DNA from: Clostridiaceae bacterium
GTDB lineage: Bacteria; Bacillota; Clostridia; Oscillospirales; Butyricicoccaceae
Reading direction: 5' to 3'
Assembly: GCA_009911355.1 (NCBI GenBank)
Contig: QXXE01000045.1
Location: 1 to 32,288 of the forward strand
DNA: 32,288 nt
Shown: positions 16,270 to 23,049 of the stretch, piece by piece
Layout of the letters: each line of letters starts with the position of its first letter
Position numbering within the stretch: position 1 is the first letter of the stretch
Notes under the pieces: model-generated
What the model was told of the DNA's origin: nothing
Databases searched by the model: none
Seen by the model: only the letters and a program-made list of their open reading frames with translations
Program-made: the position numbers and the translations under genes

Positions 16270-17209
16270 AAGGAAGGCGGGGGCGTACAACCCCCTGACC
16301 ATACGGCTGGCGGTGCAGCTGGCAAACCCGCGGTCGTGGGTTGCGTCGGTCTGCCCGGCGCTGTTCGGCATCTGCTATTGCTGGGTGCGCGGCTGGCCGC
16401 TTGGCGCGGGCAGGGCGGCGGCACTGCTGGCGGCGTGCGTCCTGCTGCAAAGCGCGGTCAACACCTTCAACGACTACTTTGATTTTATGAACGGGACCGA
16501 CCGGGCGGAGGACCACGTCGAGGAAAGCGATTCCACCTTGATCTACGGCGGCATCGACCCGAAAAGCGCGCTGCGGCTGGCGGCGGTGTTCTTCGCCGCA
16601 GGCGTGGGGCTGGGGGCGCTGTGCAGCATCGGCAGGGGCTGGCTCCCGCTACTGATCGGGTTTGCCGGGGCGATGGCTGTGCTGCTGTATTCGGCAGGGC
16701 CGGTGCCGTTTTCCCACCTGCCGGTCGGGGAGCTGGTCTCCGGCGTGGAGATGGGCGGGCTGATCCCCCTTGGCATTGCGGCCTGCGCGGACGGGCGGCT
16801 GCATCCCGGGGTCCTGCTTTGGAGCCTGCCCTTCATCCTCGGCATCTCGCTGATCATGATGACCAACAACGGCTGCGACATTGAAAAGGACGGCCGGGCG
16901 GGCAGGCGCACGCTGCCCCGCATGCTGGGGCGGCCCAAAACGGTTGTGCTGTATCGCGTGCAGGCCGCGCTGTGGCTGATCCTTTTGCTGCTGCTGCCGG
17001 TGCTGCTGCTCGGCCCTGCCGGGCTGACAGGCCCCGTGCTGCTTGCACTGCTCTGCCGGAAGCGCTTCCGCGCGCTGCTGCGCTTCCGGCTGGAACCGGA
17101 AGACCGCATCCTGCAAATCAAGGCGATTGCAGAAAGCAACCTTTGGGGCAACGGCGCGTATGTCGCCGCACTGGCGGCGGCGCTTGCGCTGGGGGTGCTG
17201 CATGGATAA
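16256..17209 (+). CDS. menA: 1,4-dihydroxy-2-naphthoate polyprenyltransferase (MenA)
   Basis: A 317-residue UbiA-family membrane prenyltransferase with about eight to nine hydrophobic segments. The first metal motif NDYFDFMNGTD (72-82) and the second, CDIEKD (207-212) in NNGCDIEKDGRAGRRTLP, are as in MenA. It transfers the polyprenyl tail to DHNA to form demethylmenaquinone. The gene overlaps the synthase gene by 14 bases and begins with TTG at 16256, preceded by AAAGGTG. The first family-conserved segment (QLANPRSWVASVCPALFG) begins near residue 21, so the start is reasonable. It overlaps menG by eight bases. Confidence 0.9.
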   Translation: MAGGKRKAGAYNPLTIRLAVQLANPRSWVASVCPALFGICYCWVRGWPLGAGRAAALLAACVLLQSAVNTFNDYFDFMNGTDRAEDHVEESDSTLIYGGIDPKSALRLAAVFFAAGVGLGALCSIGRGWLPLLIGFAGAMAVLLYSAGPVPFSHLPVGELVSGVEMGGLIPLGIAACADGRLHPGVLLWSLPFILGISLIMMTNNGCDIEKDGRAGRRTLPRMLGRPKTVVLYRVQAALWLILLLLLPVLLLGPAGLTGPVLLALLCRKRFRALLRFRLEPEDRILQIKAIAESNLWGNGAYVAALAAALALGVLHG

Positions 17210-17897
17210 CGTGAAGGAACGGCAGGTTTACCGTGTGTTTGAACAGATTGCTGATGGTTATGACCGTGCAAACGACCGCATCAGCTTGGGGCTGCAGAAA
17301 AGCTGGAAACGGATGCTGACCGGGAAGCTTGCGGCGGACACCCCCGCCGGCGCAGGCGTGCTCGATGTGTGCTGCGGTACCGGGGATATCGCGCTGGCAG
17401 CGGCCCGGCTGCGGCCCGACCTGCATATCACGGGCATTGACTTTTCCCCGGCCATGCTGCGGGCCGCAAAGCGCCGGGCGGAGCGCCTGCCGAACCTCCG
17501 GTTTGAGGAGGGCAGCGCGATGCAGCTGCCCTACCCGGAAAACAGCTTCGCGGCGGCATGCATCTCCTTCGGGCTGCGCAATACCGCGGATTATGGGCGC
17601 GTGCTCGGGGAAATGCGGCGCGTCGTGCAGCCCGGCGGATACCTGTACTGCCTGGATTCGTTTGTCCCTGAAAACCCACTGGTAAGGCCGTTTTACCGGC
17701 TGTATTTCCGGCATCTGATGCCGCTGCTTGGCGGCGGCAGGAAAAATGCCCCGTCTTACCGCTGGCTGTACCAGTCGACCGAGCGGTTCCTGCGCCGGAG
17801 GGGGCTGGAAGCGCTGTTCCGCGAAGCGGGGCTGCGGAAGGTGCAGTCGGAATGCCGGATGTTTGGCGCGTGCTGCCTGGTCTGGGGGCGGGCCTGA
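17202..17897 (+). CDS. menG: Demethylmenaquinone methyltransferase (MenG/UbiE)
   Basis: Encodes 231 residues, the usual family length. The SAM-binding motif VLDVCCGTGDIALAAA, the acidic strand end GIDFSPAMLRAAK, and the UbiE/MenG signature ISFGLRNTADY followed by EMRRVVQPGG are all present. It methylates demethylmenaquinone to menaquinone. The ATG at 17202 overlaps the end of menA by eight bases, and the N-terminus (VYRVFEQIADGYDRANDRISLG) fits the family, so the longer in-frame extension is rejected. It completes a three-gene set of tail synthesis, prenylation and methylation. Confidence 0.92.
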   Translation: MDNVKERQVYRVFEQIADGYDRANDRISLGLQKSWKRMLTGKLAADTPAGAGVLDVCCGTGDIALAAARLRPDLHITGIDFSPAMLRAAKRRAERLPNLRFEEGSAMQLPYPENSFAAACISFGLRNTADYGRVLGEMRRVVQPGGYLYCLDSFVPENPLVRPFYRLYFRHLMPLLGGGRKNAPSYRWLYQSTERFLRRRGLEALFREAGLRKVQSECRMFGACCLVWGRA

Positions 17898-17929
17898 CAA
17901 AACCATGAACAAATAAAAGGAGGAGCCTT

Positions 17930-19228
17930 ATGAGCGAGGAAAAATTTGACGCCATCATCGTAGGCGGCGGGCTTGCCGGATGTTCGGCGGCAATCGTCCT
18001 GGCCCGGGCTGGGCTTGAGGTACTCGTGATCGAGCGCGGCGACTACTGCGGCGCGAAAAATATGACCGGCGGGCGGCTTTATGGGCACAGCCTGGAAAAA
18101 ATTATCCCGGGCTTTGCCGAAGAAGCGCCAGTAGAGCGCACGGTCAAAAAGGAAAAGGTTTCGCTGATGAGCGCGGACGGCTCACTGGATATCGGTTACG
18201 GATCGGCAAAGCTGAGCGCCGCGCCGGAATGCGCGTCCTATACGGTGCTGCACGCGAAATTTGACCAGTGGCTAGCCGGAAAGGCTGAGGAGGCTGGTGC
18301 GGAAATCGTGACCGGGTTCCTGGTGGACAGCCTGATTACCGATGAGGACGGACGGGTCGCCGGTATTAACGCCGCGGGCGAGGAAATGTATGCCGACGTG
18401 GTGATCCTTGCCGACGGCGTCAACTCCCTGCTGGCGCAGCAGATCGGCATGAAAAAGGAACTCGAGCCGGAACAGGTCGCGGTTGGCGCGAAGGAAACGA
18501 TCCGGCTGGGAGAGGACATCATTAACCAGCGGTTCGGCCTGGCCCCCGGCGAGGGCATGGCATGGCTGAGCGCGGGCGACCCGACAGCGGGCGGCTTTGG
18601 CGGCGGCTTCCTGTACACAAACAAGGACACCGTATCGATCGGCGTTGTCGCGACGCTGGGCGATATCGGGCATTCGGAGATTTCCGTGCCGCAGATGCTG
18701 GAACGCTTCAAGGCGCATCCATCGATTGCGCCCTATCTTGAGGGCGGCGAGGCCATCGAGTATTCCGGCCATCTGGTGCCCGAAGAGGGGCTCGGCATGG
18801 TGCCGGAGCTTTATCGTGACGGCGTGCTGGTCACGGGCGACGCGGCGGGCTTCTGCGTAAACCTCGGCTTTACCGTGCGCGGCATGGATTTTGCGATTGA
18901 GTCCGGGCGTTTAGCGGCAGAAACGGTCCTGAAAGCGCATGAGCTGGGCGACTTCAGCGCACAGGTGCTGTCCGGCTACGCAAAGGCGCTGGATGACAGC
19001 TTCGTCATGCGGGACCTCAAATCCTTCAAGGGTTTCCCGACGGTACTCAGCCAGCGCGCGGTGTTCGAGTCGCTGCCCGAGCTGTGCGATCAGATCGCGG
19101 GCAAGGTGTTCCGTGTGGACGGCCAGCCCAGCCAAAACATCATCCTGTACATGATCGGCCTGGTTGCAGAGCGCACCAGCGCCGCCGAGCTGGTGAACCT
19201 TGTGACAACGGTATTGGAGGCGTTCTGA
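17930..19228 (+). CDS. fixC: FixC-type ETF:quinone oxidoreductase flavoprotein
   Basis: Encodes 432 residues, typical for FixC. The N-terminal dinucleotide motif is VGGGLAGCSAAIVLARAGLE, then VIERGDYCGAKNMTGGRLYG, a FixC/ETF-QO signature. Further on are GFGGGFLYTNKDTVSIG and the second FAD motif GVLVTGDAAGFCVNLGF. FixC binds FAD, takes electrons from EtfAB and, with FixX, reduces quinone at the membrane. AAGGAGG precedes the ATG, and fixX follows after one base. Finding it directly after menA and menG supports menaquinone as acceptor. Whether the coupled reaction bifurcates electrons to ferredoxin, as in EtfABCX complexes, is inference from the family. Confidence 0.92.
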   Translation: MSEEKFDAIIVGGGLAGCSAAIVLARAGLEVLVIERGDYCGAKNMTGGRLYGHSLEKIIPGFAEEAPVERTVKKEKVSLMSADGSLDIGYGSAKLSAAPECASYTVLHAKFDQWLAGKAEEAGAEIVTGFLVDSLITDEDGRVAGINAAGEEMYADVVILADGVNSLLAQQIGMKKELEPEQVAVGAKETIRLGEDIINQRFGLAPGEGMAWLSAGDPTAGGFGGGFLYTNKDTVSIGVVATLGDIGHSEISVPQMLERFKAHPSIAPYLEGGEAIEYSGHLVPEEGLGMVPELYRDGVLVTGDAAGFCVNLGFTVRGMDFAIESGRLAAETVLKAHELGDFSAQVLSGYAKALDDSFVMRDLKSFKGFPTVLSQRAVFESLPELCDQIAGKVFRVDGQPSQNIILYMIGLVAERTSAAELVNLVTTVLEAF

Positions 19229-19229
19229 G

Positions 19230-19514
19230 ATGAAAAAGATGAGCATTGACGATAAGCTTGGGCTCGACCTGTTCCACACGGATGAGGAAGAATCCCATAT
19301 CCAGGTTGACCTGGGCTGTACCGACGAAGCCGAAATCAAAAAGCTGCTGCTCGCCTGCCCCGCAGAATGCTACAAATACATCGGCGGCAAGCTGAGCTTT
19401 TCCCATCTGGGCTGCCTGGAATGCGGTACCTGCCGCGTCCTTTCGCATGGGCGGATCGTCAAGGAATGGCGCCACCCGCAAAGCGGCGTAGGGGTTACAT
19501 TCCGGCAGGGATAA
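19230..19514 (+). CDS. fixX: FixX ferredoxin-like protein
   Basis: Encodes 94 residues, the normal FixX size. The four cluster cysteines are one in LACPAECYKY and three in CLECGTCRVL (CxxCxxC), preceded by the conserved SHLGCLECGTC context; the end GGVGVTFRQG-like segment (SGVGVTFRQG) is also typical. It carries the [4Fe-4S] cluster through which FixC passes electrons towards quinone. It starts one base after the fixC stop, using the GGAGG inside the end of fixC, so the two are translationally coupled. Confidence 0.92.
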   Translation: MKKMSIDDKLGLDLFHTDEEESHIQVDLGCTDEAEIKKLLLACPAECYKYIGGKLSFSHLGCLECGTCRVLSHGRIVKEWRHPQSGVGVTFRQG

Positions 19515-19541
19515 AAACGGGACTTCTGCATTCTTTCCGCA

Positions 19542-19578
19542 TGAGCCGCGCCAGGGGCACCCCTTGACGCGGCTCATT
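19542..19578. other. Strong hairpin between fixX and the Get3-like genes
   Basis: ATGAGCCGCG (19542-19551) pairs perfectly with CGCGGCTCAT (19569-19578), with a nested AGGGG/CCCCT stem (19554-19558 with 19561-19565). No T-run follows. A second, long-range pairing is possible between GGTTCGG (19585-19591) and CCGAACC (19654-19660). The rest of 19515-19690 shows no gene. It ends in the ribosome site GAGGAGG of the next gene. Confidence 0.6.
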
Positions 19579-19690
19579 GGCCTGGTTCGGAAACGATTGG
19601 CGAACCGCCTGCCGTGCGCCTATGCCGCCAAGCATCCGGCACATCCCCAGTTCCCGAACCGGCCGACCTGTTCCAGAGGAGGACGGACCG

Positions 19691-20881
19691 ATGACAAGGA
19701 CGATCATTTTTACAGGCAAGGGCGGCGTTGGCAAAACCAGCGTCGCGGCGGCGCACGCGGTACGGTCGGCGCGCGAGGGCTGCCGGACGCTGCTGGTGAG
19801 CGCGGATATGGCGCACAACCTGGGCGACCTCTTCGGCACAGAAGTGGGCAGCGCAGCGAAACGGGCTGCGGATCACCTGTACCTACAGGAGCTCGACCCC
19901 GGGCAGCTGATGCGGCAGGAATTCCCAAACGCCCGGCAGGCGCTCATCGACCTGATGGCGGGCGCAGGGCTTGCAGCGGGTGGCCTGACGGAGACTTTCC
20001 CGCTGCCCGGCTTCGACATCCTGTTTTCGCTGCTGAAAATCGGGCGGCTTTGCAGGAACGGGGGCTATGACCGCCTGCTCGTGGACTGCCCGCCGACCGG
20101 GGAAACGCTGGCGCTGCTCAAGTTCCCCGAGCTGCTTTCATGGTACATGGAAAAATTCTATCCGGTAGGCAAGGCGGTCACCCGGGCCATGGCCCCGGTT
20201 GCGGGCGCGAAATACCGGGTGAAGCTGCCCAGCCGGAAGGCAATGAACGAAATCGGGCGGCTGCATGAAAGCCTTGTAGAATTGCAGGAGCTGCTGCGGG
20301 ACGGAAGCGCCTGCACGGTACGGCTGGTGTGCATCCCGGAAAAAATGGCGGTAGAGGAGACCAAGCGAAGCTTGATGCAGCTGAACCTTTATGGCTATTG
20401 CGTGGACGGCGCATATATCAACCGCGTTTTGCCGGAGGAGGCAGGCGGCGGCTTTCTGCTGCGCTGGCGGGAGTCCCAGCAGAGGTACCTGGACGAGCTG
20501 GAACGGGTATTTGACGGCTATCCCATGACAAGGCTCCCGTGGTACCCGCAGGAGGTGCGCGGGATGGAAGCGGCTGGGCAGCTGGCGGACGCGCTGCCGG
20601 AAACGCTTGGGCTGTTTGAAATACGCGCCCATGCGGAAAATGAAACATATGAAGCAACCAGCAGCGGCTGGCTGCTGCGGCTCTGCCTGCCCGGCGCTGA
20701 GGGCGGCGTTTCGGTGTGCAGGCGTGGGAACGACCTCGAAATCCATCTCCCAGGGGCGGCGCGCTGCCTTCCGCTGCCCGATACGCTGCGGACAGCGGTG
20801 ATGACGGGGTATGCGCTGCGCGAAGGGATGCTGTGCGTCAGTTTCCAGAACGCAGACGGAAGCGAGGGGGGACAGGGATGA
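19691..20881 (+). CDS. Get3/ArsA-family ATPase, first of a tandem pair
   Basis: Encodes 396 residues. The deviant Walker A motif GKGGVGKTS (9-17) with its signature lysine, the switch I segment SADMAHNLGD (37-46) and switch II DCPPTGETL (132-140) place it in the ArsA/Get3 group. The end of the protein, VSVCRRGNDLEIHLPGAARC and following, looks like the small HSP20-like beta domain found at the C-terminus of some bacterial Get3-like proteins. Genuine arsenite-pump ATPases have two fused halves and metal-binding cysteines; this is single-domain and no arsenic genes are near. The start at 19691 has GAGGAGG upstream. The function is unknown; membrane-protein or cofactor-protein targeting is speculation. 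Confidence 0.85.
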   Translation: MTRTIIFTGKGGVGKTSVAAAHAVRSAREGCRTLLVSADMAHNLGDLFGTEVGSAAKRAADHLYLQELDPGQLMRQEFPNARQALIDLMAGAGLAAGGLTETFPLPGFDILFSLLKIGRLCRNGGYDRLLVDCPPTGETLALLKFPELLSWYMEKFYPVGKAVTRAMAPVAGAKYRVKLPSRKAMNEIGRLHESLVELQELLRDGSACTVRLVCIPEKMAVEETKRSLMQLNLYGYCVDGAYINRVLPEEAGGGFLLRWRESQQRYLDELERVFDGYPMTRLPWYPQEVRGMEAAGQLADALPETLGLFEIRAHAENETYEATSSGWLLRLCLPGAEGGVSVCRRGNDLEIHLPGAARCLPLPDTLRTAVMTGYALREGMLCVSFQNADGSEGGQG

Positions 20882-22041
20882 GGCTCCTGATTTATACCGG
20901 CAAAGGCGGCGTGGGGAAAACCAGTATCGCCGCCGCGACGGCAATCCATCTGGCGCAGGCGGGGCGCAGGACGCTCATTGCCAGCACCGACCAGGCGCAC
21001 AGCCTGGGCGATTCGCTGGGGCTCCCGCTGGATGGGCGGGTTTCCACCATCATGGAAAACCTTGACGCGCTGGAAATCGACCCGATGGAGGAAGGCCGGC
21101 GCGCGTGGGGGAACATGCGGGCTTATCTGAAAGAAATCATCGCAGAGAAAGCGGACGGCGGCATTGCGGCAGACGAGGTGCTGCTGTTCCCCGGGCTCGA
21201 GGAGCTGTTTTCCCTGCTGCGCATCCTGGACTTTTACGACGAGGGGCGGTATGACGTGATGGTTGTCGACTGCGCGCCGACCGGGGAGACGCTTTCAATG
21301 CTGCGTTACCCGGAACGGCTGAGCGTGCTGGCGGACGCGCTGCTCCCGGCGGTGCAGGGGATGAACCGCGCGCTGGGGGGGCTGATTTCGCGGGCGACCG
21401 CAGTGCCCAAGCCGCGGGACGTCGTGTTTGAGGAATTCCGGCAACTGGTGAAACAGCTCGACCGGCTGCAAGGCATCCTGCGCGAGCGGGAGACCGCCAG
21501 CGTGCGGCTGGTGATGACCCCGGAGCGGATTGTAACGGATGAAGCGCGGCGCAGCTACACCTGGCTTCAGCTTTATGATTTCGGCGTGGACGCAGTATAT
21601 ATCAACAAAATCTACCCGGAAAAAGCGCTCGGAGGGTATTTTCAGGGCTGGATAGGGGTGCAGGAAGAGACGGTTGCGCTGGCGCGGGAGAGCTTCCCGC
21701 AGCAGCGGGTATTCCTGCTGGAGCTGATGGAACAGGAGCTGCGCGGAATCCCGATGCTGGAAAAGGCTGCGCGGCAGCTTTATGCAGAAGAGAACCCGGA
21801 AACCGTCTTTTGCCGGGAAACGGCATTCCGCATTGAGGAAGAGCAGGGGACGCGCATTTTTATCGCGAGGCTGCCCTATGCGGAGGCAGAGGCGTTGCAG
21901 GCCGTCAAAGAGGGCGGCGATTTGATCCTGTCTTTCCGGAATGAGACGCGGCGGTTCCATTTGCCCGAGCCGCTCCGCAGGCGGGCACTGTCTGGGTGGA
22001 CGTATCAGAATGGGGAACTGCGCGTCCGGATGGATTATTAA
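20878..22041 (+). CDS. Get3/ArsA-family ATPase, second of a tandem pair
   Basis: Encodes 387 residues, clearly paralogous to the preceding gene. Motifs are GKGGVGKTS (8-16), STDQAHSLGDSLG (switch I) and VDCAPTGETLSML (switch II), followed by a helical region and a C-terminal HSP20-like segment (GGDLILSFRNETRRFHLPEP, then LSGWTYQNGELRVRM). The ATG overlaps the first paralogue's stop (ATGA), with GGGGGGACAGGG upstream. Tight coupling and shared architecture suggest the two proteins act together, perhaps as a heterodimer in place of the usual Get3 homodimer. It is the last gene before a terminator. Confidence 0.85.
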   Translation: MRLLIYTGKGGVGKTSIAAATAIHLAQAGRRTLIASTDQAHSLGDSLGLPLDGRVSTIMENLDALEIDPMEEGRRAWGNMRAYLKEIIAEKADGGIAADEVLLFPGLEELFSLLRILDFYDEGRYDVMVVDCAPTGETLSMLRYPERLSVLADALLPAVQGMNRALGGLISRATAVPKPRDVVFEEFRQLVKQLDRLQGILRERETASVRLVMTPERIVTDEARRSYTWLQLYDFGVDAVYINKIYPEKALGGYFQGWIGVQEETVALARESFPQQRVFLLELMEQELRGIPMLEKAARQLYAEENPETVFCRETAFRIEEEQGTRIFIARLPYAEAEALQAVKEGGDLILSFRNETRRFHLPEPLRRRALSGWTYQNGELRVRMDY

Positions 22042-22051
22042 AGAGCAAACA

Positions 22052-22101
22052 GGTATCCATGAGATTTAACCATTTTTGGGGCCTTGTGGATACCGTTTTT
22101 T
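22052..22101 (+). terminator. Terminator at the end of the lactate/Etf train
   Basis: GGTATCCA (22052-22059) pairs with TGGATACC (22087-22094), followed by G and six T. The loop is 27 bases, with a small inner CCA/TGG stem. The large loop is unusual, but the position 11 bases after the last stop codon supports it. Confidence 0.65.
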
Positions 22102-22150
22102 ATTTCCCTGAGCGCTATATTTTTGACAACGGATATCCCCTCTTGCTCCT

Positions 22151-22579
22151 CCCGCCCGCAGGCGGTGGAAGGGATTCCAAAGGGGCTAGCCCCTTTGGCG
22201 CTGTCCGCGTAGGACCGCCCGCCGCGCAGGCGGCTCCCGCCCGCAGGCGGAGAAAGGGATTCCAAAGGGGCTAGCCCCTTTGGCGCTGTCCGCGTAGGAC
22301 CGCCCGCCGCGCAGGCGGCTCCCGCCCGCAGGCGGTGAAAGGGATTCCAAAGGGGCTAGCCCCTTTGGCGCTGTCCGCGCAGGACCAGGCGTCTCCCGCC
22401 AGCAGGCGGTGGAAGGGATTCCAAAGGGGCTAGCCCCTTTGGCGCTGTCCGCGTAGGACCGCCCGCCGCGCAGGCGTCTCCCGCCCGCAGGCGGAGAAAG
22501 GGATTCCAAAGGGGCTAGCCCCTTTGGCGCCGTCCGCGTAGGACCGCCCGCCGCGCAGGCGTCTCCCGCCCGCAGGCGG
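22151..22579 (+). repeat. Five-copy near-tandem palindromic repeat array
   Basis: Five copies of one unit, with 22-base perfect palindromes at 22177-22198, 22262-22283, 22347-22368, 22421-22442 and 22506-22527. The period is 85 bases, except 74 between copies 3 and 4, where about 11 bases of the GCCCGCCGCGC segment are missing. Each unit runs CCCGCCCGCAGGCGG, a short variable GA-rich stretch, GGGATT, the palindrome, GCGCTGTCCGCG, AGGACCGCCCGCC, and a GCAGGCG junction. The array closes with an extra CCCGCCCGCAGGCGG head (22565-22579). It fills the space between the end of the Etf train and the YtrA-type regulator promoter. There are no distinct spacers, so it is not CRISPR. Confidence 0.95.
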
Positions 22580-22602
22580 CTGGCCGGGCCGTAAAAAAAC
22601 CC

Positions 22603-22657
22603 TTGACAAGCGCATAGGGGATGCGGTATACTGTGTGTACTAGCTAAGCTAATACAC
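22603..22657 (+). promoter_or_regulatory. Promoter and operator of the YtrA-type ABC operon
   Basis: A consensus TTGACA (22603-22608), an 18-base spacer and TATACT (22627-22632). Overlapping the start region is a 23-base near-perfect dyad (22635-22657) with ends GTGTA and TACAC and inner TAGCT/AGCTA. This is the operator form used by YtrA-subfamily GntR repressors, so the operon is probably repressed by its own first gene product. Confidence 0.85.
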
Positions 22658-22677
22658 TTAAAACAGAGAGGAGGCCG

Positions 22678-23049
22678 ATGATGCTGAACATCGACTACCG
22701 GGATGCCCGGCCTATCTATGAGCAGGTTGCCGGGGGCATTGAGGACATGGTCGTACACGGCGTTTACGCCGCCGACGAGCAGCTGCCCAGCGTGCGCCAG
22801 CTTGCCGCCGAGCTTTCGATCAACCCGAACACCATCCAGCGCGCTTTCGCGCTTCTCGAATCAAAAGGAGTGATCTATTCAGTGAAAGGCAGAGGGAATT
22901 TTGTTTCTGCGGACGGCGCGTCAGTGCGCGACCGCAGGCTTGCCGAGATCAGCGCCCAGCTGCGCGCACTCGCAAAGGCCGCCCGCGCCCTCGGCGCGGA
23001 CGACCGCCTGATCGCAGGCTGGGTCTTAGAGGAGGAGGGCAACACATGA
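22678..23049 (+). CDS. YtrA-subfamily GntR transcription regulator
   Basis: Encodes 123 residues, the short form typical of the YtrA subfamily: an N-terminal GntR winged helix (PIYEQVAGGIEDMVVHG, then LPSVRQLAAELSINPNTIQR and AFALLESKGVIYSVKGRGNFV) and only a short helical tail for dimerisation. YtrA-type repressors commonly control the ABC transporter genes encoded with them and respond to cell-envelope antibiotics. AGGAGG precedes the start; ATG occurs twice in succession (22678 and 22681), so the first Met is uncertain by one codon. It overlaps the ATPase gene by ATGA. Confidence 0.93.
   Translation: MMLNIDYRDARPIYEQVAGGIEDMVVHGVYAADEQLPSVRQLAAELSINPNTIQRAFALLESKGVIYSVKGRGNFVSADGASVRDRRLAEISAQLRALAKAARALGADDRLIAGWVLEEEGNT

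Noticed and set aside
19691..22041. Arsenite-pump ATPases (ArsA)
   Set aside because: No arsB, arsD, arsR or arsC is nearby, each protein has a single ATPase half, and both carry HSP20-like ends; Get3-like is the safer name.
22151..22579. Possible CRISPR array
   Set aside because: The whole 85-base unit repeats, including the parts between palindromes, so there are no unique spacers, and no cas gene is near.
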